Shown piece after piece: positions 10,301 through 19,867 of a stretch of 50,462 nt of DNA (positions are counted from its first letter, which is position 1; each line of letters starts with the position of its first letter). A program made the position numbers and the translations under genes. The stretch spans positions 1 to 50,462 of the forward strand of contig WQUA01000012.1 in the NCBI GenBank assembly GCA_009786025.1. The letters are read 5' to 3'. This DNA comes from Pseudomonadota bacterium. GTDB lineage: Bacteria; Pseudomonadota; Gammaproteobacteria; Burkholderiales; Casimicrobiaceae. The notes under the pieces were generated by a model. It ran no database searches. It was not told where the DNA came from and was given only the letters and a program-made list of their open reading frames with translations.

Positions 10301-11605
10301 ATGACGGAAAAGACTGCGACTATTTCGTTTTCGGACGGTTCACCGGCGATCACGTTGCCGATGTTTGAGGCGAATATCGGACCGGACGTGATTGACATCA
10401 GAACGCTGTATGGAAAGACCGGTAGATTTACTTACGATCCGGGTTTTCTGTCAACGGCGTCGTGCGGTTCCACCATTACTTACATTGACGGCGACAAAGG
10501 CGAATTGCTTTATCGCGGCTACCCCATTGATGAACTGGCGCACCATTGCAATTTCCTCGAAGTATGCCAGTTGCTGATTTACGGCGAATTGCCGACGAAA
10601 GAACAGAACGAAAAATTTTCCAAGACAGTGTTGCACCATACGATGGTGCACGAGCAAATGCAATTTTTCATGCGCGGTTTCCGCCGCGACGCACACCCGA
10701 TGGCGGTGTTGACCGGGCTGGTTGGGGCGATGTCAGCCTTCTATCCCGACTCGATGGACCTGCTTGACGCCAAGACGCGGGAAATCACGGCGATCCGGCT
10801 GATCTCGAAGATGCCGACGTTGGTAGCGATGGCATACAAGTACTCGATCGGCGAACCAATCGTGTATCCCGATAACAATTTGTCGTATGCAGGCAATTTC
10901 CTGCGAATGATGTTTGCAACGCCGTGCGAACCGTACAAGGTCAACTCGGTCGTTGAGCGCGCGTTCGATCGCATCCTGACCCTGCATGCCGACCACGAAC
11001 AGAACGCTTCGACTTCCACCGTGCGGCTGTGCGCTTCTTCCGGCACCAATCCGATTGCAGCGATTGCTGCCGGTGTGGCGTGTTTGTGGGGGCCGGCGCA
11101 TGGCGGCGCCAACGAAGCCTGCCTCGTGATGTTGGACGAAATTCAGGCCGCCGGCGGCGTCGAAAAGATCGGCGAATTTATCGCCAAGGTCAAAGACAAG
11201 AATTCTAATGTTCGCTTGATGGGCTTCGGCCACCGCGTTTATAAAAACTATGACCCACGCGCCAAACTGATGCGCGAGACCTGCCACGAAGTGCTTGGCG
11301 AACTTGGATTGGCCAATGATCCCCAGTTCAAACTGGCGATGGCGCTGGAGAAAATTGCGCTGGAAGACGATTACTTCGTGAAGCGCAAACTGTATCCGAA
11401 CGTCGATTTCTATTCCGGCATTGTTCAGAAAGCGATTGGCATTCCTACGCAACTGTTCACCGCAATTTTCGCGCTGGCGCGTACCGTCGGCTGGATCGCG
11501 CAACTGAACGAAATGATCGCCGATCCCGAGTACAAGATCGGCCGTCCGCGTCAACGCTATATCGGCGAGAAGCATCGCCACGTCAAGCCGTTGGCACAGC
11601 GCTAA
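10301..11605 (+). CDS. gltA: Citrate synthase (type II, hexameric-family)
   Basis: 434 residues; condenses acetyl-CoA and oxaloacetate to citrate. The active-site regions are visible: [16 protein letters not shown] (substrate His), [15 protein letters not shown] (second catalytic His) and NVDFYSGIV (catalytic Asp). Length and the N-terminal domain before residue 60 fit the type II enzymes that are commonly inhibited by NADH, although I cannot test that here. AGGAAAGGGAAAGG precedes the ATG. First gene of the gltA-odhA-odhB-lpd run. Confidence 0.97.
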   Translation: MTEKTATISFSDGSPAITLPMFEANIGPDVIDIRTLYGKTGRFTYDPGFLSTASCGSTITYIDGDKGELLYRGYPIDELAHHCNFLEVCQLLIYGELPTKEQNEKFSKTVLHHTMVHEQMQFFMRGFRRDAHPMAVLTGLVGAMSAFYPDSMDLLDAKTREITAIRLISKMPTLVAMAYKYSIGEPIVYPDNNLSYAGNFLRMMFATPCEPYKVNSVVERAFDRILTLHADHEQNASTSTVRLCASSGTNPIAAIAAGVACLWGPAHGGANEACLVMLDEIQAAGGVEKIGEFIAKVKDKNSNVRLMGFGHRVYKNYDPRAKLMRETCHEVLGELGLANDPQFKLAMALEKIALEDDYFVKRKLYPNVDFYSGIVQKAIGIPTQLFTAIFALARTVGWIAQLNEMIADPEYKIGRPRQRYIGEKHRHVKPLAQR

Positions 11606-11647
11606 AAAGCACGGGGACTCCTCCGAACAATGGCTAAAGGATAAGAA

Positions 11648-14515
11648 ATGAGCCGTTCCACCAGTATGAAAGAAAGTTTGTCCAGCAGTACATTGTTCGG
11701 GGGTAACGCCCCGTTTATTGAAGAGCAGTACGAGCGTTATCTTGAAGACCCGTCGTCCGTCAGCGAAGAATGGCACGATTATTTCGGGCTGCTGCGCGGC
11801 GGAGTTCGCGATGTGCCGCATGCGCCGATTGTGCGCGCTTTCGAGCAACTGACGAAAGCGCCAGCGCGGATGGCTGTGGCAACATCCGCCAGTGGCGCTC
11901 ATGACAGCAAACAGGCAGCGGTACAACAACTGATCAGTCGCTACCGTATCCTCGGTGTGCAACAGGCCAACCTCGACCCGCTTCAACGTCACCCGCCGGT
12001 GCCGTTGCCGGAACTTGACCCGGGGACATATGGCTTTACCGACGCCGATATGGAAACCGAATTTGCCACCGGCTCGCTACGCTCGGCATTGCATGTTAAA
12101 CCCCATGCTAAACTTAAAGACATCCTGCGTCTTCTGAAAGACACTTATTGTCGAACGCTGGGTGTCGAATTCATGTACATCACCGACACCGCTCAGCGCG
12201 AATGGTTGCGCGAGCAGTTGGAGGCTGTGCAGGGTCGACCGAAGATCGACGCGGCAACGCAGCGTTTCATCCTGGAGCGACTGACGGCTGCCGAAACGCT
12301 GGAGCGTTATTTGCATACGCGCTATGTTGGGCAAAAACGGTTTTCCGGCGAAGGCGGCGAAACGCTGTCGCCGATGCTCGATCATTTGATCCAGAAAGCA
12401 GGCGCAGCCGGCGCGCAAGAAGTTGTGATCGGGATGGCGCACCGCTCGCGGCTCAATGTGCTGGTCAACACGATGGGCAAGATGCCGTCCGAACTGTTCA
12501 GCGAGTTTGAAGGAAAAGCGTCGTCTGACTTGTTGGCTGGCGACGTTAAATACCACAAAGGGTTTTCGTCGAACGTCACCACCCCCGGCGGGCCGGTGCA
12601 CCTGTCGCTGGCGTTCAATCCCTCGCACCTTGAAATCGTCAACCCGGTGGTCGAGGGCGCAACGCGCGCGCGGCAGCGACGACGCGGCGATCTGACCGGC
12701 GACAAGGTGATGCCGGTGCTGATTCACGGCGACGCGGCGCTGGCCGGTCAGGGCGTCAATCAGGAAGTGCTGAACATGGCGCAAACGCGCGGTTATACGA
12801 CCGGCGGCACCATCCATATTGTGGTCAACAACCAGATCGGTTTCACCACCTCCGACCCGCGCGACACTCGTGGGACGACTTATTGCACCGACATCGCCAA
12901 GATGATTGAGGCGCCTATTCTGCACGTCAATGGTGACGATCCTGAGGTTTGTTTGTTTGCCGTTGAACTGGCGCTGGCTTTCAGGATGAAATTCCATAAA
13001 GACGTCTTCATTGATCTGGTGTGTTTCCGCAAGCATGGGCACAACGAAGCCGATGAGCCGATGGTGACACAGCCTCTGATGTACAAAAAAATCAACGCCC
13101 ATCCCGGAACGCGCAAGCTCTACGCCGAACAGCTCGAAAAGGCTGGTGTGATTGCTGCCGACGACGCCGATAAAATGGTCGCAACCTACAGGGCTGCGCT
13201 GGATCGGGGCGAGCATACCAACAGCACGATTCTATCCAATTACACAACGCCACATCCGGCCAACTGGGCGCCATACAAAGACAAGCATTGGACTGAACCC
13301 GTCGATACCAGCATTGATTACGCGCATCTGCAAATGCTGGCGCGAAAAATGACTGAGGTGCCCGCCAACTTCAAACTGCAACAGCGCGTCGAAAAAGTGA
13401 TTGCTGACCGCAGAGCGATGGGCGAAGGTAAGTTGCCGCTTGATTGGGGGATGGGAGAAAATCTCGGCTATGCCGTGCTGCTTGATCGCGGCTATCCGGT
13501 GCGGTTGTCGGGGGAAGATGTCGGGCGCGGCACTTTCTCGCACCGCCACGCGGTTCTGCATGACCAGAACCGCGAACGCTGGGACGCCGGTATCTGGGTG
13601 CCGTTGCAGCATATCAAGGAAAATCAGCCGGAATTTGAAATCATCGACTCGGTGTTGACCGAAAACGCTGTGCTGGCGTTCGAATATGGTTACGCCACGT
13701 CATCACCCGAACAAATGGTCGTTTGGGAAGCGCAATTCGGTGACTTCGCCAACGGCGCACAAGTAGTAATCGATCAGTTCATCAGCTCCGGCGAAGCGAA
13801 ATGGGGACGTTTGTGCGGCCTGACGCTGCTGCTGCCACACGGCTACGAAGGACAAGGCCCCGAACACTCGTCGGCACGCCCCGAGCGTTTTCTGCAACTG
13901 TGCGCCCAGCACAACATGCAGTTTGCAGTGCCTTCGACGCCAGCGCAGATGTTTCATCTGCTGTGTCGTCAGATGCTGCGGCCTTACCGCAAACCGTTGG
14001 TGGTGATGACGCCAAAGAGCTTGTTGCGCCACAAGGAAGCGGTGTCAGATTTGCGCGAACTTTCCGATGGCAAGTTCCATAATGTGATCGGTGATGCGAC
14101 TGTCGATCCGAAGAAAGTCAAACGCATCGTTCTGTGTTCCGGAAAAGTCTATTACGAGCTGAATGCTTACAGGCGCGAGCATCAGCGCGACGATGTGGCG
14201 ATTGTGCGTCTTGAACAGCAATACCCGTTCCCGCACGATGCTTACAAGGCCGAGATTGCCCGCTATCCGAAAGCGACGGAGGTCGTCTGGTGTCAGGAAG
14301 AGCCGCAGAACCAGGGCGCCTGGTACCGCTTGCGGGCTTATCTGCGCGAAGACATCGCCGGCAAGCTCACGCTGGCCTACGCCGGACGTGCCATTTCAGC
14401 ATCGCCGGCAGTGGGCTATGCTTCCAAGCACGCAGTTGAACAAAAGAAAGTCATTGAAGACGCATTCGCCGAATCTTCGGCATTGGCGACGGGCAACATG
14501 GTCACCAAGGGATAA
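11648..14515 (+). CDS. odhA: 2-oxoglutarate dehydrogenase E1 component
   Basis: 955 residues, the thiamine-diphosphate-dependent decarboxylase of the 2-oxoglutarate dehydrogenase complex. The N-terminal E1o tail FIEEQYERYLEDPSSVSEEW contacts the E2 core. The ThDP/Mg site spans GDAALAGQGVNQEV to VVNNQIGFTTS. Other signatures are GMAHRSRLNVLVN, FNPSHLEIVNPVVEG, the transketolase-like LLPHGYEGQGPEHSSARPER and the C-terminal QEEPQNQGAWY. Good ribosome site AAAGGA before ATG; 42 bases after gltA, 21 before odhB. Known as sucA in enterobacteria. Confidence 0.97.
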   Translation: MSRSTSMKESLSSSTLFGGNAPFIEEQYERYLEDPSSVSEEWHDYFGLLRGGVRDVPHAPIVRAFEQLTKAPARMAVATSASGAHDSKQAAVQQLISRYRILGVQQANLDPLQRHPPVPLPELDPGTYGFTDADMETEFATGSLRSALHVKPHAKLKDILRLLKDTYCRTLGVEFMYITDTAQREWLREQLEAVQGRPKIDAATQRFILERLTAAETLERYLHTRYVGQKRFSGEGGETLSPMLDHLIQKAGAAGAQEVVIGMAHRSRLNVLVNTMGKMPSELFSEFEGKASSDLLAGDVKYHKGFSSNVTTPGGPVHLSLAFNPSHLEIVNPVVEGATRARQRRRGDLTGDKVMPVLIHGDAALAGQGVNQEVLNMAQTRGYTTGGTIHIVVNNQIGFTTSDPRDTRGTTYCTDIAKMIEAPILHVNGDDPEVCLFAVELALAFRMKFHKDVFIDLVCFRKHGHNEADEPMVTQPLMYKKINAHPGTRKLYAEQLEKAGVIAADDADKMVATYRAALDRGEHTNSTILSNYTTPHPANWAPYKDKHWTEPVDTSIDYAHLQMLARKMTEVPANFKLQQRVEKVIADRRAMGEGKLPLDWGMGENLGYAVLLDRGYPVRLSGEDVGRGTFSHRHAVLHDQNRERWDAGIWVPLQHIKENQPEFEIIDSVLTENAVLAFEYGYATSSPEQMVVWEAQFGDFANGAQVVIDQFISSGEAKWGRLCGLTLLLPHGYEGQGPEHSSARPERFLQLCAQHNMQFAVPSTPAQMFHLLCRQMLRPYRKPLVVMTPKSLLRHKEAVSDLRELSDGKFHNVIGDATVDPKKVKRIVLCSGKVYYELNAYRREHQRDDVAIVRLEQQYPFPHDAYKAEIARYPKATEVVWCQEEPQNQGAWYRLRAYLREDIAGKLTLAYAGRAISASPAVGYASKHAVEQKKVIEDAFAESSALATGNMVTKG

Positions 14516-14536
14516 TGCGTAAGGAAAAACAGTTAT

Positions 14537-15748
14537 ATGAAAATTGAGATCAAAGTTCCGACGCTTCCTGAATCAGTCAGCGAAGCAACGCTGGTGCAGT
14601 GGCACAAAAAACCGGGCGACGTGGTCACCCGCGATGAAAACCTGATCGACCTCGAGACCGATAAAGTGGTGCTGGAATTACCAGCGCCAGGAGATGGCGT
14701 ACTGACCGAGATCGTCGAAAGCGATGGCGCTGTGGTAAAGGCTGGGCAGGTGATCGCCGTACTTGACACTGAAGCCGTGGTCGCGCCGGCGAAGAAAGCA
14801 GAAGCTCCCGCGCCTGAAGTCAAACCGGCGGCGACAAAGGCTGAAGCGGCGGCACTACCGGCAGCACGTAAGCTGATGGATGAAAAGAAGCTGGCGGCAA
14901 CAGAGATTGAAGGCAGCGGTCGTGGCGGCAGAATTACCAAAGCCGATGTAATGGCCGCGGCGGTGAAAGCGCCAACGCCAGCAAGCGGAGCTTCTGCAGC
15001 AGCAACGATGGCGCCCCTGCCGATGGCCAGCGACGCGGCGGAGTTCGGTCGCATTGAACAGCGTGTGCCGATGTCGCGGTTGCGTCAGCGCGTTGCCGAG
15101 CGGCTGGTGGAATCGCAGTCAACAGCAGCGATTTTGACGACATTCAACGAAGTCAACATGCAGCCGGTGATGGATTTGCGTAACAAATACCGCGACCGCT
15201 TCGAGAAAACGCATGGACTCCGCTTGGGCTTCATGGGTTTCTTCGTCAAAGCTGCGGTTTATGCGCTGAAAAAATTTCCACTGGTGAATGCGTCGATTGA
15301 CGGCAACGACGTTGTCTATCACGGTTATTTCGATATCGGTGTGGCGGTCGGCAGCCCGCGCGGGTTGGTTGTGCCGATCCTGCGCGACGCGGATCAGAAA
15401 TCATTTGTCGAGATCGAAAAACAGATCGGCGATTTCGGTAAACGCGCCCAGGAAGGCAAACTCACTATCGAAGAATTGACCGGCGGCACGTTCACGATTA
15501 GCAATGGCGGAACTTTCGGTTCGATGTTGTCAACGCCAATCATCAACCCGCCGCAATCGGCGATTCTCGGCGTACATGCGACCAAGGAAAGACCTGTAGT
15601 TGAAAATGGACAGATCGTCATTCGACCGATGAATTATCTGGCACTATCGTATGATCATCGCCTGATTGACGGCCGCGAAGCGGTGCTGTCGCTGGTGGCG
15701 ATCAAGGAAGCGCTGGAAGACCCGGCGCGTATTCTGTTGGACATTTGA
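14537..15748 (+). CDS. odhB: Dihydrolipoyl succinyltransferase (E2 of 2-oxoglutarate dehydrogenase)
   Basis: 403 residues with the expected order of domains. A lipoyl domain (1-77) has the lipoylation Lys43 in [11 protein letters not shown]. An Ala/Pro-rich linker follows, then a peripheral-subunit-binding domain around 115-150 ([20 protein letters not shown]), a second flexible linker, and the acetyltransferase-like catalytic domain ending in [13 protein letters not shown] with its catalytic His and Asp. It transfers succinyl groups from lipoamide to CoA. A single lipoyl domain fits succinyl rather than acetyl E2. Confidence 0.96.
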   Translation: MKIEIKVPTLPESVSEATLVQWHKKPGDVVTRDENLIDLETDKVVLELPAPGDGVLTEIVESDGAVVKAGQVIAVLDTEAVVAPAKKAEAPAPEVKPAATKAEAAALPAARKLMDEKKLAATEIEGSGRGGRITKADVMAAAVKAPTPASGASAAATMAPLPMASDAAEFGRIEQRVPMSRLRQRVAERLVESQSTAAILTTFNEVNMQPVMDLRNKYRDRFEKTHGLRLGFMGFFVKAAVYALKKFPLVNASIDGNDVVYHGYFDIGVAVGSPRGLVVPILRDADQKSFVEIEKQIGDFGKRAQEGKLTIEELTGGTFTISNGGTFGSMLSTPIINPPQSAILGVHATKERPVVENGQIVIRPMNYLALSYDHRLIDGREAVLSLVAIKEALEDPARILLDI

Positions 15749-15779
15749 TCTATTTTTCTTCTACAGAAGGTAGATGGGT

Positions 15780-15995
15780 ATGAAAGTTACCATTGTTGCT
15801 TTTTCTACATTATTCGCTTCCATGTTTTTATTCGCCTGCGAAGAAGACAAGGAAGCGAAGACCGTGGAATATTATCTGAGCCACGAAAGCGCTCTGGATA
15901 AAAAACTGACAGAATGCAAGAGCAATGAAGCGCTAAAAAATACCCCCGATTGCGAGAATGCGGGCGCCGCCAACTATAAGCGCAACGCCCTTTGA
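15780..15995 (+). CDS. Small EexN-like lipoprotein
   Basis: 71 residues. A lipoprotein signal peptide (MKVTIVAFSTLFASMFLFAC) puts the lipidated Cys at residue 20, followed by a short charged region. The pattern TVEYYLSHESALDKKLTECK and then NTPDCENAGAA matches the EexN family as I remember it (Y, a spaced Cys, then TPxCxNA). EexN proteins are small lipoproteins, first known from conjugative-plasmid entry exclusion, that also occur as chromosomal orphans. ATG 15780 is chosen with AAGG nine bases upstream; ATG 15774 in frame is the alternative. It sits alone between odhB and lpd, 31 bases after odhB, with no conjugation genes nearby, so its job here is unknown. Confidence 0.55.
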   Translation: MKVTIVAFSTLFASMFLFACEEDKEAKTVEYYLSHESALDKKLTECKSNEALKNTPDCENAGAANYKRNAL

Positions 15996-16032
15996 TGGCC
16001 AAACCGTCAGCAACTGATTTTTGAGAAACGTG

Positions 16033-17472
16033 ATGCAAAATACTTTTGACGTAGCAGTGATCGGAGCCGGGCCGGGCGGTTATATCGCGGCCATTCGAGC
16101 GGCGCAGTTAGGCTTTGCCGTGGCCTGTATTGATGACGGCGTGCGCACCGACGGCAAACCGGCACCAGGCGGCACTTGCACCAACGTCGGCTGCATTCCG
16201 TCAAAAGCGCTGCTGCAATCGTCTGAACATTTCGACGCGGCACAAGCGCATTTCGCCGAACACGGCATCGGTTTGAAAGACCTGAGTATCGACGTGCCAA
16301 AAATGATTGCTCGCAAAGCAAAGATCGTTCAGCAGACCAACGAAGGCATTCTCTACCTGTTCAAGAAGAACAAAATCACGTTTTTTCATGGTCGAGCAGC
16401 GTTTGACGGTAAGAAAGAAGGCGGCTGGCAGTTGAAAGTTTCACCGCTGAGTTCCGACAAGAACGAGGAAACGTTGGCAGCGACGCATGTGATCATCGCG
16501 ACCGGTTCGTCGCCGCGAGCGCTTCCCGAAGCCGCATTCGACAGCAAGCGCATTCTTGACAACGAAGGAGCGCTGGCGTTGACCGAAACGCCGAAGCGGT
16601 TGGGCGTTGTCGGCGCTGGCGTAATCGGCCTGGAGATGGGATCAGTATGGCGGCGGTTAGGTGCGGAAGTGACGTTGCTTGAAGCGTTGCCTGAGTTCCT
16701 CGGCGTTGCCGATGTGGCGGTGGCCAAGGAAGCGGCGAAGCTGTTCAAAGCGCAGGGATTGACGATTCACACCGGCGTGAAGATTACCCACGTTAAAAGC
16801 AGCGCCAAAGAAGTTGCGGTAGAGTACACCGATGCGAAAGGCGCAGTACAGAAGGCGTCTTTCGACAAGCTCATCGTTTCGATTGGCCGGGTTCCGAATA
16901 CGCGCGGACTGAATGCGGCGGCCGTCGGACTAGCGCTTGATGAACGCGGCTTCATCGCAGTTGACAACGATTGCCGCACCAACCTGTCCAATGTCTGGGC
17001 GGTTGGCGATGTCGTGCGCGGCCCGATGTTGGCGCACAAGGCCGAAGAAGAGGGTGTGGCGGTGGTCGAACGGTTAGCGGGGCAAAAGCCACACGTTAAT
17101 TTCAACACGATTCCCTATGTGATTTACACCACCCCCGAAATCGCCTGGGTCGGCAAAACGGAGCAGCAGCTAAAAGCGGCTGGGATCGCTTACCGGACCG
17201 GAAGTGTTCCATTCATGGCCAATGGCCGCGCTCGCGCGCTCGGCGATACGCGAGGATTCGTCAAATGGCTGGCCGACGCGACCACCGACCAAGTGCTCGG
17301 CTTGCACATCATCGGGCCGATGGCCTCGGAATTGGTGATGGAAGGCGTGATTGCAATGGAATTCGGTGCTTCAAGCGAAGACATTGCGCTTATCTGCCAC
17401 GCACACCCGACGCTGGCGGAAACCGTCAAGGAGGCAGCGCTGGCGCTGGATGGACGGGCGCTGAATTTCTGA
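16033..17472 (+). CDS. lpdA: Dihydrolipoyl dehydrogenase (E3)
   Basis: 479 residues; reoxidises dihydrolipoamide of the 2-oxoglutarate complex (and possibly others) with FAD and NAD+. FAD motif VIGAGPGGYIAAIRAAQLG at the N-terminus; redox-active disulfide in GGTCTNVGCIPSKAL (Cys49, Cys54); NAD motif GVVGAGVIGLEMGSVWRRLG; second FAD motif WAVGDVVRGPMLAHKAEEEG; C-terminal active-site His-Glu in HAHPTLAETVKEAAL. ATG 16033 is used; an in-frame TTG at 16021 would add four residues. It lies 37 bases after the EexN-like gene and ends the TCA cluster. Confidence 0.96.
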   Translation: MQNTFDVAVIGAGPGGYIAAIRAAQLGFAVACIDDGVRTDGKPAPGGTCTNVGCIPSKALLQSSEHFDAAQAHFAEHGIGLKDLSIDVPKMIARKAKIVQQTNEGILYLFKKNKITFFHGRAAFDGKKEGGWQLKVSPLSSDKNEETLAATHVIIATGSSPRALPEAAFDSKRILDNEGALALTETPKRLGVVGAGVIGLEMGSVWRRLGAEVTLLEALPEFLGVADVAVAKEAAKLFKAQGLTIHTGVKITHVKSSAKEVAVEYTDAKGAVQKASFDKLIVSIGRVPNTRGLNAAAVGLALDERGFIAVDNDCRTNLSNVWAVGDVVRGPMLAHKAEEEGVAVVERLAGQKPHVNFNTIPYVIYTTPEIAWVGKTEQQLKAAGIAYRTGSVPFMANGRARALGDTRGFVKWLADATTDQVLGLHIIGPMASELVMEGVIAMEFGASSEDIALICHAHPTLAETVKEAALALDGRALNF

Positions 17473-17534
17473 GGCGTAGAGCAGTTTACATAATTGTTTC
17501 CAATGGAGCAGGTTTAACCGACCGGCTGTCTTTT

Positions 17535-18551
17535 TCACCCGCCCTGATCGGCAGTGCGACCACATGGCGCATCACTTAACCGGGCGACGTTTGCTGTTAA
17601 ATCGGCCGCAAACTTTTCGACATCCACGATTTTTTTAATCTCATCATATTCTTTAAGGGCGACCATTGGCAGAGACGCCTCGAATATTTTGTTCATGTAG
17701 CCCATTTCTGCCGGATACCTATAAAACAATTTACCCTTGGGATAGTTGTGCTCTTTTTGCCAAGTCTCGAATTCATCAAGAAAGCCGGTGTAATCCGGGC
17801 GGGTGATCTTATTGAAGAAATCTTCGCCTACAATTCTTGCGAAACGATATAGGCCGTGTATTTCAGAAGCAAAACACTTTTTGAGTTTTGAGGCCATCAT
17901 GGGCCCGGTCTCACCCAGTTTTTGATACGCCTTGCAAAGCTCCAGCAAACAGGCACTGGCTTCTTCCGAGTTCCGATCGATCAACGACAAAAAATAAGAA
18001 ACAACATATTTTTCCCAAAGAGATATTTTTTTGCCCAAAAATTCATTTGCCTTCCGGATCGCCTCCTCTCGCAAGTCATTTTCCTTGTAGTAAAGCACCT
18101 TCAGCAGGTTCACAGAAACTTCCGTATAGAAAACCCCTTTCGAATGCGGCAGCTCCTTTGGGAAAAAGCAGTCGATGATTTCAAAATCGTTACAAGCAAA
18201 TGCCGATGTTGCATCCATCAATAAGCGGCAATGGTCAGCACCGCTCGCCGTCATCCCGCCATCCAGCAGCTTTTGTCTGGATGTTTGATATAAAACATTG
18301 TTCAGCATTTCGTAATCAGGCTTTTGAAAAGCCATATAAAAGCCGAATTCTTTCGTGCTATCCAGAAGGCCGACGTATGATTTCGTCTTTATAACATCGC
18401 TCTTATTGGCCCGTAAATGTTTCAGAAAGGTCTTTGTATTCCACTCCTCAAACTCTTCCCAGGCTCGCGGCGGATAGTAACTCCCCCAATCTTTAAAGTG
18501 CTTTTCCGCTTTTTCCATGTAGCACTTAAGATATTTCCTGGCGTTGTCCAT
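17535..18551 (-). CDS. Unknown helical protein, possibly an Imm49-type immunity protein
   Basis: 338 residues, no signal peptide and no membrane segment; apparently mostly alpha-helical with TPR-like pairs. The pattern VNLLKVLYYKENDLREEAIR followed by a helical span and then KKCFASEIHGLYRFAR reminds me of Imm49-type immunity proteins of polymorphic toxin systems, but this is from memory and weak. The coding sequence is clearly richer in A and T (AAA, TTT, ATT codons) than its neighbours, a sign of transfer. It lies 16 bases downstream of hemH on the same strand and could be read from the hemH transcript. No toxin gene is adjacent. If not an immunity protein, it is an uncharacterised cytoplasmic protein. 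Confidence 0.6.
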   Translation of the reverse strand: MDNARKYLKCYMEKAEKHFKDWGSYYPPRAWEEFEEWNTKTFLKHLRANKSDVIKTKSYVGLLDSTKEFGFYMAFQKPDYEMLNNVLYQTSRQKLLDGGMTASGADHCRLLMDATSAFACNDFEIIDCFFPKELPHSKGVFYTEVSVNLLKVLYYKENDLREEAIRKANEFLGKKISLWEKYVVSYFLSLIDRNSEEASACLLELCKAYQKLGETGPMMASKLKKCFASEIHGLYRFARIVGEDFFNKITRPDYTGFLDEFETWQKEHNYPKGKLFYRYPAEMGYMNKIFEASLPMVALKEYDEIKKIVDVEKFAADLTANVARLSDAPCGRTADQGG

Positions 18552-18567
18552 GCGGGTTAAACCTTTC

Positions 18568-19650
18568 TCAGAAAATCCTTCTCTCTTCCGTTGGCGTCGG
18601 CATCATCTGCGGTTTCAACATCGCCCGCAATTCCGGCATCAAAATCCCAACCATCGCCGAAATCCACGCCGGGAAATCGTTGAGGCACGGGATCAGGCAA
18701 AATTCGCTGCCGCCGTTTTTCAGAAAAACATCTTTTCCGCCGATGCCGATTTCTTCGAGCGTTTCCAGACAATCGGCAACGAAACCGGGGCAGACCACAT
18801 CGACCCGCCGTAACTTTTTTTTGCCCAGCGCCGCCAGAACATCAATCGTATAAGGTCGCAGCCATTGCGTGCGACCAAAGCGCGATTGAAACGATAGCGT
18901 CCAGTTTTCTTTTGCCAGCCCGAGCTGAGCGGCGAGGTTTTGCGCGGTGCGTTGACATTCGTCGTAATAGGGGTCGCCGTCCTGGCGCGTTTTTTCGGGG
19001 GCGCCATGAAACGACATCACCAGATGTTCTGCAAATCCTTCGCGCTGCCAGTATTTTTGTATCCGCTCTTTCAGCGCCCCGATGTAAGCCGGATGTTCAG
19101 CGTAAGAGCCGATCATCCGCAATGTCGGAACAAAGCGCCGTTGCCGTAAACAGGAAGCTACCGCATCGAAAGAGCTGCCAACCGTGCTCGCCGCGTACTG
19201 CGGATACAACGGCAACACCAGCAACGAAGTGCATCCCTGCTGACGCAACGCTTCGATGCCACGCACTACCGACGGCTGGCCGTACCGCATCCCCATTTCC
19301 ACGGCAAAGCCATCGCTGGGAAGCCCCTCTTTTTTAAGCGCTTCCCCGAGATAACCCCGCAACATGTCGCGCTGGGTTTGGGTGTGGATAAGCAGCGGCG
19401 ACCCTTCGCGCGCCCATATTTTGCGATACTTCTCGGCAGATTTCGCCGGTCGCGTGCGCAGGACAATCCCGTGTAATATCGGCTTCCATAACCAGCGCGG
19501 CGTTTCGACCACGCGCGGGTCGTTCAGGAATTCGGCTAGATAACGACGCACCGCCGGCGCAGTCGGCGCTTCGGGCGTCCCCAGATTGATCAGCAAAACG
19601 CCGATCCGGGGAGACGCGTCTGAAGGAGGTTCAGGCAGGTAATAAGGCAT
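18568..19650 (-). CDS. hemH: Ferrochelatase
   Basis: 360 residues; inserts Fe2+ into protoporphyrin IX, the last step of haem b synthesis. N-terminal GVLLINLGTPEAPT is the family signature. The catalytic His lies in VMSFHGAPEKTRQDGDPYY and the conserved Glu in VVCPGFVADCLETLEEIG. No clear Shine-Dalgarno before the ATG at 19650. The hemH-hrcA-nadK-recN neighbourhood is common in betaproteobacteria. Confidence 0.95.
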   Translation of the reverse strand: MPYYLPEPPSDASPRIGVLLINLGTPEAPTAPAVRRYLAEFLNDPRVVETPRWLWKPILHGIVLRTRPAKSAEKYRKIWAREGSPLLIHTQTQRDMLRGYLGEALKKEGLPSDGFAVEMGMRYGQPSVVRGIEALRQQGCTSLLVLPLYPQYAASTVGSSFDAVASCLRQRRFVPTLRMIGSYAEHPAYIGALKERIQKYWQREGFAEHLVMSFHGAPEKTRQDGDPYYDECQRTAQNLAAQLGLAKENWTLSFQSRFGRTQWLRPYTIDVLAALGKKKLRRVDVVCPGFVADCLETLEEIGIGGKDVFLKNGGSEFCLIPCLNDFPAWISAMVGILMPELRAMLKPQMMPTPTEERRIF

Positions 19651-19764
19651 AGTGAATGGTGATGTTACTATCGCACAAACGGTTTAATTTACGGAAACAG
19701 AATAACCCCATCCCCACCCCAATCCTCCCTTTGAAGGAGAAGGCTTCAAAGCGCCCCCTCCTCT

Positions 19765-19788
19765 ACCTCTCTCCTGCAAGCGGGAGGG
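19765..19788. repeat. Degenerate palindrome, CCCTCTCCC family, copy 3
   Basis: An imperfect version of the palindrome (CTCTCCTGCAAGCGGGAG) in the 217-base gap between hrcA and hemH. Outer bases CAAAGC (19747-19752) and GCTTTG (19795-19800) extend the symmetry. Nothing else is seen in this gap. Confidence 0.45.
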
Positions 19789-19867
19789 GAAGGAGCTTTG
19801 CCTTCTTCGCGGCTTCGCACCTTCGCGTGAAACGGTTTTCTGGCTTCTGCCCTCTGGCCTCTGCGAT

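Noticed and set aside
10733-11992. 419-codon open frame on minus, antisense to gltA and odhA
   Set aside because: It crosses two real genes and their gap; its composition is that of a reverse-strand shadow.
12077-13216. 379-codon open frame on minus, antisense to odhA
   Set aside because: Opposite a certain gene, Arg/His/Gln-rich, no motif.
15774-15779. Earlier ATG for the EexN-like lipoprotein
   Set aside because: It is only three bases from the AAGG site and would lengthen the short basic region of the signal peptide; the ATG at 15780 has better spacing.
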